Positions 40,864 through 51,663 are shown, counted from the stretch's first letter. The stretch is 64,000 bases of DNA from Pseudomonas sp. B20(2017) (GCF_002113125.1 NZ_NEJP01000005.1:192450-256449), one strand, 5' to 3'. Numbers and translations: made by a program. The notes: generated by a model not told the origin, from the sequence alone.

Positions 40864-41807
40864 CGCAGCTTCTCCGCGACGCGCATGACGGCGCTACGGG
40901 AACGTGGGTTGGCTTTGAGTTCGGCGTCGGAGGCCGTCTGCGCTTTGCCATGGACTTTGATTTTCGGTTCGAACGCAACGTGGCGAACCGGCAGGTTGCG
41001 TGGCAGGTTGTCGGCTTCGCCTTTCACCAGCTTGCGCATGAACAGTTTGACGATACGGTCTTCCAGCGAGTGGAAGCTGATCACGACCAGACGACCGCCC
41101 ACTTCCAGGCATTCGAGCGCGGCTTCAAGACCCGCTTCCAGATCGCCCAGTTCGTTGTTGACGTGAATGCGCAGGCCCTGGAAAGCGCGGGTTGCCGGGT
41201 TCTTGCCCTTTTCCCACGCCGGGTTGGCGACTTTCAGGACTTCGGCCAGATCGGCGGTGCGCTCGAACGGCGTCATGTCACGGCGCTCGGCCACGGCACG
41301 GGCCATGCGACCGGAGAAACGTTCTTCGCCGTACTCCTTGAAAACACGGGCGATTTCTTCCACCGGCGCGGTGTTGACGAACTCGGCTGCGCTGATGCCA
41401 CGGGACGGATCCATGCGCATGTCCAGCGGGCCATCGTTGAGGAAACTGAAGCCGCGCTCGGCATCATCGAGCTGCGGCGAAGACACGCCCAGATCCAGCA
41501 GAATGCCGCTGACCTTGCCGGCCAGCCCCTGTTCGGCAACCACCGAGCCGAGCTCGGCAAAGCTGCGCTGCACAACGACAAAGCGGCCGTCTTCGGCCGC
41601 TAGCGTTTGCCCGGTGGCAATCGCTTGAGGATCCTTGTCAAATCCGATGAGCCGACCATCCGGCCCGAGCTTGCTCAGGATCAACCGGCTGTGCCCGCCG
41701 CGCCCGAACGTGCCGTCCAGATAGCAGCCATCAGGACGTACGGCGAGAGCCTCGACGGCTTCGTCAAGCAGTACGGTGATGTGGTTAAAGCCGCTATCAA
41801 TAGTCAC
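40860..41807 (-). CDS. rsmH: 16S rRNA (cytosine-1402-N4)-methyltransferase
   Basis: 315 residues. A SAM-dependent methyltransferase that acts with RsmI (also in the window) on C1402 of the 16S rRNA. The N-terminal [13 protein letters not shown], the SAM-binding [14 protein letters not shown] and [14 protein letters not shown], and [10 protein letters not shown] near the C-terminus are conserved. Overlaps ftsL and mraZ by 4 bases each. Older name mraW. Confidence 0.98.
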
Positions 41808-42259
41808 AGGATCAGATCACGCAGTTCGTCAGGCATGGCGCCCGGTTGTTGTATGGCAGCCAGGTCAGCGGCAGAAACCGCGTTCCAGGCATCTTCGTCC
41901 CACAGTTGGAACTTGTTCAGTTGACCCACCAGCATCGCGCGCTTGTCGAGCTTCGCGTATTCGCGCAGGCGCGGCGGCACCAGGAAACGACCACTGCCGT
42001 CGAGCTCGAGGTCAACGGCATTACCAATCAATAAACGTTGCAGACGACGGTTCTCTTCGCGAAGCGAAGGAAGCGCGCGCAACTTGGTTTCAATAATTTC
42101 CCACTCATCGAGCGGGTAGACACACAAACATGGATCAACGGCATCAATGGTCACGATCAACTGGCCGGAACTGCGCGAATCGAGCTCGTCACGGTACCGG
42201 CTCGGCATGGCGAGACGGCCCTTTGCGTCGAGACTGATAGCGTTAGCTCCGCGAAACAC
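41804..42259 (-). CDS. mraZ: Transcriptional regulator MraZ
   Basis: 151 residues with two SpoVT/AbrB-like beta modules, each with a D-x-x-G-R core: [14 protein letters not shown] (about 11-24) and [14 protein letters not shown] (about 90). MraZ forms a ring-shaped oligomer and represses its own operon by binding repeats near the promoter; such repeats are seen at 42301-42327. First gene of the dcw cluster. Confidence 0.98.
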   Translation of the reverse strand: MFRGANAISLDAKGRLAMPSRYRDELDSRSSGQLIVTIDAVDPCLCVYPLDEWEIIETKLRALPSLREENRRLQRLLIGNAVDLELDGSGRFLVPPRLREYAKLDKRAMLVGQLNKFQLWDEDAWNAVSAADLAAIQQPGAMPDELRDLIL

Positions 42260-42300
42260 GTCTGCGTTTCTCCAATTTTTATCGTTTTGAGCTCAAAAAA

Positions 42301-42327
42301 CCCACTTCATGCCACTTTCCGCCACTT
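42301..42327 (-). promoter_or_regulatory. MraZ operator: three direct repeats at 10-base steps
   Basis: On the minus strand AAGTGGC, AAGTGGC and AAGTGGG occur every 10 bases (plus-strand starts 42321, 42311, 42301). They lie just downstream of the -10 box, about +1 to +27. This matches the direct-repeat GTGG-type MraZ boxes known upstream of mraZ in other bacteria. Confidence 0.85.
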
Positions 42328-42333
42328 GCGCAC

Positions 42334-42363
42334 ACTATAGGAATGCGCCCACCACACCGTCAA
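42334..42363 (-). promoter_or_regulatory. Sigma70 promoter of the dcw cluster
   Basis: TTGACG (42363-42358), 18 bases, TATAGT (42339-42334) on the minus strand; transcription should start about 42327, at the edge of the MraZ repeats, about 70 bases before the mraZ ATG. Confidence 0.8.
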
Positions 42364-42662
42364 GGCGCGGATTAAAGGAAAACCCTTACAGAACGGAGAT
42401 TTAGGAGCATAAAAGGAGGAGCAACGAGAATCTGGCGGATGCTTTTATCCAATAACTTGAAGCAGCATTGAAAGCTGCGCTCGAAAGTTAAAGTGATTTG
42501 TTAAGAGTAAGATTTTTTCGGTATTACAAAAGCGCTTCTGCTGTTGATTGAAGCAAGGTGGGAAATGGCTATTACTGCGTTTGCCGCTGCCGGATTTCCA
42601 GCGCAGGCCTGCTGATAATAAACAGCCCTGTCGCCTTTAATTCAAGCAGGGAAAAGAAAAAG
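42364..42662. other. Gap between the dcw promoter and rnpB
   Basis: No gene supported. AT-richer than the flanks. A weak hairpin (CCCTG at 42626-42630 with CAGGG at 42647-42651) followed on the minus strand by CTGTTTATT may end the rnpB transcript. Nothing else identified. Confidence 0.5.
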
Positions 42663-42663
42663 G

Positions 42664-43017
42664 TGGAGAGTCGATCTGTAAGCCGGGTTCTGTCTTGAAC
42701 AGTCATTCGTCTACGATGGCCATCACTGGACATCTTTAGCAACCTACCCGGTCCCAGCGCGGGCCACGCCTTGGGACCCTATTTGGTCTTGCTCCAAGTG
42801 GGGTTTACCTAGCCACGAACTGTTGCCAGACGTGCGGTGCGCTCTTACCGCACCTTTTCACCCTTACCGGCGCCGAAGCGCTTAGGCGGTTATTTTCTGT
42901 GGCACTTTCCGTAGGCTCACGCCTCCCAGGCATTACCTGGCACTTCGCCCTATGGAGCCCGGACTTTCCTCCCCCCCCTAATTTTCATAGAGGGCAGCGA
43001 CTGTCCGATCGACTCTC
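42664..43017 (-). ncRNA. rnpB: RNase P RNA, bacterial type A
   Basis: About 354 bases. On the minus strand the molecule begins AGAGTCGATCGGACAGTCGC and ends with CGGCTTACAGATCGACTCT, which pairs with the start to form helix P1. Conserved internal parts are visible: GAGGAAAGTCCGGGCTCC, AGGGTGAAAAGGTGCGGTAAGAGC and the P4 partner ACAGAACCCGGCTTA. It is the catalytic RNA that matures tRNA 5-prime ends. The ends are set from helix P1 and may be off by a few bases. Confidence 0.96.
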
Positions 43018-43025
43018 CGCCGCGC

Positions 43026-43054
43026 AGGTTAACGGCAGAGCGGCCGAAGAACAA
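43026..43054 (-). promoter_or_regulatory. Probable rnpB promoter
   Basis: TTGTTC, 17 bases, TAACCT on the minus strand, with the RNA starting about 8 bases later. The GC-rich stretch between -10 and start (TGCGCGGCG) is like growth-rate-controlled stable RNA promoters. Confidence 0.55.
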
Positions 43055-43089
43055 GCGCTAATAGCCCGCAAACCGGTCTGCGCGACGGG

Positions 43090-43962
43090 TTACGCGTCTT
43101 TTTGCTGATCCAGCGCCACCTGATAAAGCACGTTTTTGCGCTCACCGGTGATTTGCGCCGCCAGGGCCGCCGCACGCTTGAGCGGCATCTCTTCCAGCAA
43201 CAGATTGAGGATGCGCATCGCCTCGCTGCTGACGGCGTCTTCGGATTCCGGCGCAGTCCAGCCCGCCACCACCACAACGCATTCGCCACGTTGCTGATTG
43301 CTGTCGGCCTCGACGAATGCCCGCAACTCGCTCAGCGGCAATCCCTTGAGAGTTTCAAAGGTCTTGGTGATTTCACGAGCGAGCAATGCAGGACGATCAG
43401 CGCCGAACACCTCTTCCATATCCTGCAGACATTCCAGAATGCGATGCGGAGCCTCGTAGAAAATCAGCGTGCGCGGCTCTTCCTTGATAGCGTCCAGGCG
43501 CGCCTTGCGGCCCACGGCCTTGGCCGGCAGAAAGCCTTCGAAGATAAAACGGTCGGACGGCAAACCTGCAGCCGACAACGCCGCGATCAACGCGCACGCA
43601 CCCGGCACCGGCACCACATTGATCCCGGCGGCACGAGCCTGACGCACCAGGTGATAGCCGGGATCGGAAATCAGCGGCGTACCCGCATCGGAAATCAGTG
43701 CGACGTTGTCGCCCGCCAGCAGACGGGTAATGAAGCGACTGCCTTCATCCCGCTCATTGTGTTCATGACAGGCCGCCAGCGGCGTGGAGATGCCGAAGTG
43801 CTGCATCAGGCGCTGGGAGTGGCGCGTATCCTCGGCAGCGATCAGCGCCACCTCGCGCAGGATCTTCAACGCGCGGGCGCTGATGTCATCCAGGTTGCCG
43901 ATGGGCGTCGCCACCACATAAAGCGAGCCCGCAGCGGAATTCAAAGGACCTGGAGCAGTCAA
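43090..43962 (-). CDS. rsmI: 16S rRNA (cytidine-1402-2-prime-O)-methyltransferase
   Basis: 290 residues from a TTG at 43962 (MTAPGPLNS), chosen because GAGG lies 8-9 bases upstream; a GTG at 43971 and ATG at 43995 have no good site. A tetrapyrrole-methylase-fold enzyme with LYVVATPIGNLDD, AAEDTRHSQRLM and the SAM-loop ISDAGTPLISDPG. It methylates the same rRNA base as RsmH. Divergent from lpoA. Confidence 0.95.
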   Translation of the reverse strand: MTAPGPLNSAAGSLYVVATPIGNLDDISARALKILREVALIAAEDTRHSQRLMQHFGISTPLAACHEHNERDEGSRFITRLLAGDNVALISDAGTPLISDPGYHLVRQARAAGINVVPVPGACALIAALSAAGLPSDRFIFEGFLPAKAVGRKARLDAIKEEPRTLIFYEAPHRILECLQDMEEVFGADRPALLAREITKTFETLKGLPLSELRAFVEADSNQQRGECVVVVAGWTAPESEDAVSSEAMRILNLLLEEMPLKRAAALAAQITGERKNVLYQVALDQQKDA

Positions 43963-44172
43963 AGCGCACACCTCATGATCGGTAAAAGCCGCCATTGTAG
44001 CGCGTCAGGCGCCGGACGATGCGTCCGGGTCGGACACGGTTTGTCGCACCATTGTGAGGCTGCGCACTGTTTGTATCAGCTAAATTGACGGTTTCACGCC
44101 AGTAACATCGCGCCCCGGCCAGTGCTTGGGTACAATTCGACGCTAATTTGATCGAGTATCAGGAACACTTAC

Positions 44173-45984
44173 ATGATCGCTTGCCTGCGGCTGTTCACTG
44201 CCCTCTGCCTCGCTGCCTTGCTGGCGGCTTGCGCCAGCTCCCCTTCCTCCAGCCTTGGCGAACTTCCACGGACTCCGGATGCCACCATCGAGCAACTGCT
44301 CGAACAGGCTGCCCAGGCCAAATCGCCGGACAAGGCTGCGCTGCTGCGCCTGAGTGCGGCAGACATGGCTTACCGCCAGGGCAATGCCGGGCAGTCCGCG
44401 CAAATCCTGCAGCAAGTGCCAATGGAACAACTCCAGCCGGGCCAGCAGGCATTTGCCAGCACGCTGTCCGCTGAACTGGCCATGACTCGCAATCAGCCGA
44501 AAGCCGCGCTGACTGCCTTGGGCCATCCAAGCCTGCAACGCCTGAGCGAAATGTCGGTACCCCTGCAAGTTCGCGCCGGCACTGTACGCGCCCGCGCCCT
44601 TGAAGCCGACGGCCAGACCCTGGCTGCCGCCCGCGAGCGCATCTTCATCGCGCCGATGCTGGAAGGCGAAGCCGCCAGCAAGAACCATGAAGCGATCTGG
44701 ACCCTGATTGCGTCGCTGCCGGCCGATCAACTGCAAGCGAACACCACCGATGACCTCGGCGGCTGGATGAGCCTGGCCCTGGCTGTTAAAACCGCCGGCA
44801 CCCTGGAGCAGCAGCAAGCCGCCATCGACAACTGGCGCAACCAGCATCCAAAACACCCAGCCGCGATCAACCTGCCGCTGCCCCTGACCAAACTCAAGGA
44901 GCTGGCCAGCCAGCCTCTGAGCAAGATTGCCCTGCTGTTGCCACAGGACGGCCAGTTGGCCTCGGTCGGCAAGGCCCTGCGTGACGGTTTCATGGCCGCG
45001 CACTATCAGGCTCAGCAAGCCGGCCAGAAACCACCGGCCATCGAGTTCTACGACAGCTCGAAACTGACCAACCTCGACGAGTTCTACCGCAAGGCCCAGG
45101 CCGATGGCGTGCAACTGGTCGTCGGCCCGCTGGAGAAGCCGCTGGTCAAACAGTTGAGCACTCGCCCGCAACTGCCGATCACCACCCTCGCCCTGAACTA
45201 CAGCGAAGGTGATCAAGGCCCGGCGCAGCTGTTCCAGTTCGGCCTGGCTGCTGAAGACGAAGCCCGCGAAGTCTCCCGTCGAGCCCGTGCCGACGGCCTG
45301 CATCGCGCCGCCATCATGGTGCCGAAAGGCGAATGGGGCGACCGGGTCCTGCGTGCCTTCAGCCAGGACTGGCAAGCCAACGGCGGCAGCATCGTCGCCA
45401 CCGAACGTGTCGATCAGCCGGTGCAACTGGCCCAGCAGATCGCCGACATGTTCCAGCTGCGTCAGAGCGAAGCCCGCGCCAAGAGCCTGCAGAATGCTGC
45501 CGGTACCAACGTCGCAGCCCAGCCTTCGCGTCGCCAGGACATCGAATTCATCTTCCTCGCCGCCACCCCGCAACAGGCGCAGCAGATCAAGCCGACCCTG
45601 AATTTCCAGTACGCCGGTGACGTGCCTGTCTATGCGACTTCCCACGTGTTCAGCGCCAGCGGTGACGTCAACCAGTACAACGACATGAACGGCGTGCGCT
45701 TCTGCGAAACCCCATGGCTGCTGGAAACCAGCGATCCGCTGCGCCAGCAGGTCACCGCACAATGGCCACAAGCCGCCGGTAGCCTCGGCCGCCTGTACGC
45801 GATGGGTGTCGATGCCTATCGCCTGGCGCCACGTCTGGATCAGCTCAAGGCGCTGCCAGACAGCCGCATCGAAGGTCAGTCGGGCAGCCTGGGCATGACT
45901 CAGTCCCAACGCGTCGTACGTCAGTTGCCATGGGCGCAGTTTGTCAGCGGTCAGGTTCAGCGCCTGCCGGACACTCCACGCTGA
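44173..45984 (+). CDS. lpoA: Penicillin-binding protein activator LpoA
   Basis: 603 residues. A lipoprotein signal peptide with lipobox LLAAC (Cys about 17), an N-terminal helical TPR-like domain (about 25-240), then a periplasmic-binding-protein-like domain (KIALLLPQDGQLASVGKALRDGF and onwards). Outer-membrane LpoA reaches through the periplasm to switch on a class A penicillin-binding protein. AGGA lies 8 bases before the ATG. The stop overlaps the yraN ATG. The order lpoA-yraN-gmhA-dolP is the common gammaproteobacterial one. Confidence 0.94.
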   Translation: MIACLRLFTALCLAALLAACASSPSSSLGELPRTPDATIEQLLEQAAQAKSPDKAALLRLSAADMAYRQGNAGQSAQILQQVPMEQLQPGQQAFASTLSAELAMTRNQPKAALTALGHPSLQRLSEMSVPLQVRAGTVRARALEADGQTLAAARERIFIAPMLEGEAASKNHEAIWTLIASLPADQLQANTTDDLGGWMSLALAVKTAGTLEQQQAAIDNWRNQHPKHPAAINLPLPLTKLKELASQPLSKIALLLPQDGQLASVGKALRDGFMAAHYQAQQAGQKPPAIEFYDSSKLTNLDEFYRKAQADGVQLVVGPLEKPLVKQLSTRPQLPITTLALNYSEGDQGPAQLFQFGLAAEDEAREVSRRARADGLHRAAIMVPKGEWGDRVLRAFSQDWQANGGSIVATERVDQPVQLAQQIADMFQLRQSEARAKSLQNAAGTNVAAQPSRRQDIEFIFLAATPQQAQQIKPTLNFQYAGDVPVYATSHVFSASGDVNQYNDMNGVRFCETPWLLETSDPLRQQVTAQWPQAAGSLGRLYAMGVDAYRLAPRLDQLKALPDSRIEGQSGSLGMTQSQRVVRQLPWAQFVSGQVQRLPDTPR

Positions 45985-46346
45985 TGCCCGACAGGTCACA
46001 CCTGCAAAGCGGCAAGGATGCCGAGCGCCAGGCGCTCGAGCATCTGCAACACCAGGGTCTGCGCCTGCTGGCGCAGAACTGGTTATGCAAACGCGGCGAG
46101 CTTGATCTGGTCATGCTTGATGGCGATACAGTAGTATTCGTCGAAGTCCGTTACCGAAAGAACACTCAATGGGGTGGCGCACTCGACAGCATCGATGGGC
46201 GCAAACGGCAGAAACTGATTTTCGCCGCGCAGTTTTTTCTTCAGCGCGAGTCGCGTTGGGCCAATTCCCCCTGCCGCTTCGACGTGGTGGCCATCGACAG
46301 CCACCAGGGTCAGCTGAACTGGTTGCAGAATGCGTTCGACAGTTGA
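45984..46346 (+). CDS. yraN: YraN-family putative endonuclease-fold protein
   Basis: 120 residues from the ATG at 45984 (MPDRSHLQSG), sharing a base with the lpoA stop. UPF0102 family, distant relatives of Holliday-junction resolvases. The PD-(D/E)XK-like pattern is seen in RGELDLVMLDGDTVVFVEVR, with further conserved RFDVVAID. The biological role is unknown. Confidence 0.93.
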   Translation: MPDRSHLQSGKDAERQALEHLQHQGLRLLAQNWLCKRGELDLVMLDGDTVVFVEVRYRKNTQWGGALDSIDGRKRQKLIFAAQFFLQRESRWANSPCRFDVVAIDSHQGQLNWLQNAFDS

Positions 46347-47617
<1,271 letters not shown>

Positions 47618-47635
47618 CCCGCAAAATGCAGGCAC

Positions 47636-47667
47636 AAAAAAGGCGATCCAACCGGATCGCCTTTTTT
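47636..47667. terminator. Bidirectional terminator between dolP and sspB
   Basis: AAAAAAGGCGATCC-AACC-GGATCGCCTTTTTT between convergent dolP and sspB. Confidence 0.95.
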
Positions 47668-47668
47668 A

Positions 47669-48082
47669 TTACTTCACCACTTTCAGGCTTGGCCGGCCGC
47701 TTGGGCGCGGCGGCTCGCTGTCCGGTGGCGGAACATCGTCATCCTGCTCGATCTCGTCCTCGTCATCCATCGGCGACTCCAGATCGAACACCATGCCCTG
47801 ACCGTTCTCCCGGGCATAGATCCCCAGAATTGCAGCAATCGGCACGTACAGACTGTGCGGGACGCCACCGAAGCGACCTTCAAAGGTCACAACGTCGTTG
47901 TCCATGTGCAAGTGCCGCACGGCACTTGGCGAAATGTTCAGGACAATCTGCCCGTCACTGGCAAATCCCTGTGGCACCTGCACCGCCGGGTACTCGGAAT
48001 TGACCAGCATGTGCGGGGTGCAATCGTTATCCACAATCCACTCGTAGAGCGCGCGGACCAGATAAGGTCGACTGGAGTTCAT
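47669..48082 (-). CDS. sspB: ClpXP adaptor SspB
   Basis: 137 residues. The N-terminal substrate-binding domain (SSRPYLVRALYEWIVDND, VNISPSAVRHL-like core) is followed by an acidic, Pro-rich linker (about 103-125) and the short ClpX-docking tail RPSLKVVK. It delivers ssrA-tagged proteins to ClpXP. It lies 16 bases after sspA. Confidence 0.95.
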   Translation of the reverse strand: MNSSRPYLVRALYEWIVDNDCTPHMLVNSEYPAVQVPQGFASDGQIVLNISPSAVRHLHMDNDVVTFEGRFGGVPHSLYVPIAAILGIYARENGQGMVFDLESPMDDEDEIEQDDDVPPPDSEPPRPSGRPSLKVVK

Positions 48083-48098
48083 AGCGGCTCCTTAAGCC

Positions 48099-48716
48099 TT
48101 AGCGCATGTCGCGTTCGACACCAGACAGACTCGCCTGGAAAGCCTCACGCGCAAACTGACGCTCCATATAATCAAGCAGCGGCTTGGCGGGCCGCGGCAG
48201 TTCTATACCCAGAATCGGCAAACGCCAGAGTATTGGCAATAGGCAGCAATCCACCAGACTTTGTTCCTCACTGAGGAAAAACGGCTTGTCGGCAAACAGC
48301 GGCGACACGCCCGTCAGGCTTTCACGCAATTCCTTGCGCGCCACGGCACGGGCCGCTTCCTTGGTGCGCGAATCCAGAATCAGATCCACCAGACCACACC
48401 AGTCGCGCTGAATGCGGTGCATCAGCAGACGACTGTTGGCACGCGCCACCGGGTAAACGGGCATCAATGGCGGATGCGGGTAACGCTCATCCAGGTACTC
48501 CATCACCACGGTCGACTCCCACAACGCCAGGTCACGATCGACCAGCGTGGGCAGACTGCCGTAAGGGTTCACTTCAATCAGTTTAGGCGGCTGACGACCA
48601 GCCTCCACAAAAATGATTTCGGCGCTGACACCCTTCTCTGCAAGCACGATGCGCACTCGGTGGGAATAGTGGTCGGCGGGGTCGGAGTAACAGGCCAACC
48701 GATTGGTCACGCCCAT
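48099..48716 (-). CDS. sspA: Stringent starvation protein A
   Basis: 205 residues with a glutathione-S-transferase fold: N-terminal thioredoxin-like part ([21 protein letters not shown]) and helical C-terminal part. SspA binds RNA polymerase rather than glutathione and alters transcription in stationary phase and virulence. GAGGAGG precedes the ATG. Only about 37 bases separate it from the long petC hairpin terminator. Confidence 0.95.
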   Translation of the reverse strand: MGVTNRLACYSDPADHYSHRVRIVLAEKGVSAEIIFVEAGRQPPKLIEVNPYGSLPTLVDRDLALWESTVVMEYLDERYPHPPLMPVYPVARANSRLLMHRIQRDWCGLVDLILDSRTKEAARAVARKELRESLTGVSPLFADKPFFLSEEQSLVDCCLLPILWRLPILGIELPRPAKPLLDYMERQFAREAFQASLSGVERDMR

Positions 48717-48753
48717 GGCGATCCTCCTCGCTTGTTGAAATAGTCGGAGCCGG

Positions 48754-48838
48754 AAAAACGCGCGCGCCCAGAGGACGCCTCCCGCAACGACTGGTGAACC
48801 AGGCGTTGCGTTTTCAGAGGCGCCCTTGGGCGCGCGCG
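48754..48838 (-). terminator. Very long hairpin terminator between petC and sspA
   Basis: Arms of about 22 bases, CGCGCGCGCCCAGAGGACGC... from 48759 and ...GGCGCCCTTGGGCGCGCGCG to 48838, enclose a second stem GCAACGACTGG/CCAGGCGTTGC. On the minus strand a run of five T follows. The whole 80-base stretch folds as one stem. Confidence 0.88.
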
Positions 48839-48864
48839 ATTAACAGCAATTGCTTGAAGCGTTA

Positions 48865-49647
48865 TCAGTGCACGTCTTTCCAGTATTCACGCTTGAGCAG
48901 GTAGGCGAACACAAAGAAGAACGCCAAGTACAGCAAGACGTAAGTACCGATGCGCTGATGTTGCAGCTTAACCGGGTTAGCCGAGTAAGCCAGGAAGGTT
49001 ACCAGATTCTTGACCTTCTCATCGAATTGCTCTTCGTTGAGGGTTCCGGTTTTCGGCACGATGGTCAGTTGATCGCACGCTTCATGAGTCAGAGGCGTAC
49101 CGGTCAGCGGGTCATATTGCTTCTTGCCGTCTTCGACGATCTGTACCTGTTTGCAACCCACGACCTGACGACCCTGCAGGCCGACCAGCACGTTAGGCAT
49201 GCCGACGTTCGGGAAGACCTTGTTGTTCACGCCCCATGGACGCGCAGGATCTTCGTAGAACGACTTGAGGTAACCATAGAGCCAGTCGGTGCCACGAACA
49301 CGAGCCACCAGCGTCAGGTCAGGCGGCGCTGCGCCGAACCAGGTCTTGGCGTCGGCCGGCTGCATGCCGATGTTCATGTGATCGCCGATCTTGGCGCCTG
49401 TGAACACCAGTTTTTCCAGCATCAGTTCGTGCGGGATGCCGAGGTCATCGGCCACACGCTCGTAACGCTGGAACTTGGCACTGTGGCAACCCATGCAATA
49501 GTTGGCGAACGTACGCGCGCCATCCTGCAGGGCAGCCTTGTCGGAAACGTCGATGTCGACTTTTTCCAGTTCCGGACCACCGTGTTCGGCCGCGAAAGAC
49601 AGCACTGGCAGAGCAGCAAAAATCAGAGCAAAAAATAACTTTTTCAT
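48865..49647 (-). CDS. petC: Cytochrome c1 subunit of the bc1 complex
   Basis: 260 residues from the ATG at 49647 (MKKLFFALIF); the frame is open upstream inside petB but the signal peptide fixes this start. The haem-c motif CMGCH is at about 52-56, the distal Met ligand is probably in the PNVGMPNVL region, and a C-terminal helix (about 230-250) anchors it. It passes electrons from the Rieske protein to cytochrome c. The start overlaps the petB stop (TGATG). Confidence 0.96.
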   Translation of the reverse strand: MKKLFFALIFAALPVLSFAAEHGGPELEKVDIDVSDKAALQDGARTFANYCMGCHSAKFQRYERVADDLGIPHELMLEKLVFTGAKIGDHMNIGMQPADAKTWFGAAPPDLTLVARVRGTDWLYGYLKSFYEDPARPWGVNNKVFPNVGMPNVLVGLQGRQVVGCKQVQIVEDGKKQYDPLTGTPLTHEACDQLTIVPKTGTLNEEQFDEKVKNLVTFLAYSANPVKLQHQRIGTYVLLYLAFFFVFAYLLKREYWKDVH

Positions 49648-50858
49648 CAGCCAGTCACCCTTTCCGGAACCGGTTTGGTCTTCTCGAGCCTGGTGTAGAA
49701 CGGCATCAGAATGAAGTAGGCGAAATACAGGAAGGTGCAGACCTGCGACAGCAGCGTACGGCCTGGCGTCGGGGCCAGAACGCCCAGAATGCCGAGGATC
49801 ACGAACGAAATGCAGAACACCACCAGCCAGATCTTGCTCATCCAGCCTTTGTAGCGCATCGACTTGACCGGGCTGCGGTCGAGCCACGGCAGGACGAACA
49901 GCACCGCAATCGCTGCACCCATGGCGATAACGCCCATGAGCTTGTCAGGGACCGCACGCAAGATTGCGTAGAACGGCGTGAAGTACCAGACCGGTGCAAT
50001 GTGCTCAGGCGTCTTGAACGGGTTCGCTTGCTCGAAGTTAGGTTTTTCGAGGAAGTAGCCGCCCATTTCCGGGAAGAAGAACACAATGAAGCAGAAGATG
50101 AACAGGAACACCACGACGCCGACGATATCCTTCACGGTGTAGTACGGGTGGAAGGCGATGCCGTCCAGCGGGACACCGTTTTCGTCTTTGTGCTTCTTGA
50201 TGTCCACGCCGTCCGGGTTGTTCGAACCGACTTCGTGCAACGCCAGGATGTGCAGCACCACCAGACCGAGAATCACGATCGGCAGGGCAACCACGTGCAG
50301 GGCGAAGAAGCGGTTCAAGGTGATCCCGGAAATCAGGTAGTCACCACGGATCCACTGGGTCAGGTCGTTGCCGATGACCGGGATCGCGCCGAACAGCGAG
50401 ATGATCACCTGGGCACCCCAGTAGGACATCTGGCCCCACGGCAGCAGGTAACCCATGAAGGCTTCAGCCATCAGCGCCAGGTAGATCAGCATGCCGAAGA
50501 CCCACACCAGCTCACGCGGTTTCTGGTACGAACCGTAGAGCAGACCACGGAACATGTGCAGATAGACCACGATGAAGAACGCCGAAGCACCGGTGGAGTG
50601 CAGCAGACGCAGGATCGAACCGTACTCGACGTCGCGCATGATGTATTCGACGGAAGCGAAAGCTTCTTCCGCCGACGGGGTGTAGCTCATCGTCAGCCAG
50701 ACACCGGTGACGATCTGGTTGACCAGAACGAGCAGCGCCAGCGAGCCGAAGAAGTAGAAGAAGTTGAAGTTTTTTGGAGCGTAATACTTGCTGAGATGGT
50801 CTTCCCACATCTTGGTGGCGGGGAAGCGTGCATCAACCCAATCCATGAACTTGCTCAT
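49647..50858 (-). CDS. petB: Cytochrome b subunit of the bc1 complex
   Basis: 403 residues from the ATG at 50858 (MSKFMDWVD), with GGAG about 8 bases upstream; the preceding GTG is less likely. About eight membrane helices. Haem-ligating His pairs lie in the second and fourth helices (HSTGASAFFIVVYLHMF and RFFALHVVALPIVILGLVVLHI-type regions), and the quinol-site PEWY loop of the family reads PVWY here (HIAPVWYFTPFY). Core of the quinol:cytochrome c oxidoreductase. Confidence 0.96.
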   Translation of the reverse strand: MSKFMDWVDARFPATKMWEDHLSKYYAPKNFNFFYFFGSLALLVLVNQIVTGVWLTMSYTPSAEEAFASVEYIMRDVEYGSILRLLHSTGASAFFIVVYLHMFRGLLYGSYQKPRELVWVFGMLIYLALMAEAFMGYLLPWGQMSYWGAQVIISLFGAIPVIGNDLTQWIRGDYLISGITLNRFFALHVVALPIVILGLVVLHILALHEVGSNNPDGVDIKKHKDENGVPLDGIAFHPYYTVKDIVGVVVFLFIFCFIVFFFPEMGGYFLEKPNFEQANPFKTPEHIAPVWYFTPFYAILRAVPDKLMGVIAMGAAIAVLFVLPWLDRSPVKSMRYKGWMSKIWLVVFCISFVILGILGVLAPTPGRTLLSQVCTFLYFAYFILMPFYTRLEKTKPVPERVTG

Positions 50859-51451
50859 CACGCTTTCTCCGTATCGACGCCAATGACAATCAGGTCATCG
50901 GTCTCATAGGAATGCGGGGGTACTGGCAGGTTCAAAGGCGCAGGTTGCGACTTGTAGACGCGGCCAGCCAGATCGTAGTGGGAACCGTGGCAAGGGCAGA
51001 AATAGCCACCTACCCAGTCTTTGCCCAGATCCGCGGGCGCCACTTCGGGACGGAAGGTCGGTGAGCAACCCAGGTGAGTGCAAATCCCGATCAGCAGGAG
51101 AATTTCCGGCTTGATCGAACGCACTTCAGGGTCGACATAAGTGGGTTGCGTGGAGTTTTTGGAGGTCGGATCGGAGAGCTGACCCTCGATCTTTTTGAGA
51201 TTCCCCAGGATTTCCTCGGTACGGCGGACAATGAACACCGGCTGGCCGCGCCATTCAGCAATCATCTGCTGCCCTGGCTCGATTTTGCTGACATTCACTT
51301 TCACCGGTGCTCCGGCAGCCTTCGCCTTGGCACTGGGAAACCATGACCCCACGAACGGGACCGCAGCCCCCACCGCTCCTGCAGCACCCACCACGGATGT
51401 GGCTGCTACCAAGAAGCGACGCCGGCCTGCATTCACGCCGTCATTGCTCAT
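50858..51451 (-). CDS. petA: Rieske iron-sulfur subunit of the bc1 complex
   Basis: 197 residues. A twin-arginine-type N-terminus (GRRRFLVAATS) with one helix that stays as membrane anchor. The [2Fe-2S] ligands are in CTHLGC (about 129-134) and CPCHGSH (about 152-158). The stop overlaps the petB start. The gap upstream to rpsI contains a terminator, so petABC should have its own promoter. Confidence 0.97.
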   Translation of the reverse strand: MSNDGVNAGRRRFLVAATSVVGAAGAVGAAVPFVGSWFPSAKAKAAGAPVKVNVSKIEPGQQMIAEWRGQPVFIVRRTEEILGNLKKIEGQLSDPTSKNSTQPTYVDPEVRSIKPEILLLIGICTHLGCSPTFRPEVAPADLGKDWVGGYFCPCHGSHYDLAGRVYKSQPAPLNLPVPPHSYETDDLIVIGVDTEKA

Positions 51452-51663
51452 TCAGTCCTCTCCCATCAGCTTTGTGGCCTGTTAAATCAGGCATCTACTA
51501 AATATGAATCTATGTACTTATAAAAATTTTGCCGAATGGTAATGAAAACCCCCAATTCTGACAAGGTAATTACCCGGAGGGCTGCCCCTCAAGCCTTGTA
51601 GTATAGGGGGTCTACGAATGTGGCAAGTTGTCACAGCGCAATTATTCAAGAAATCGCACGCAT

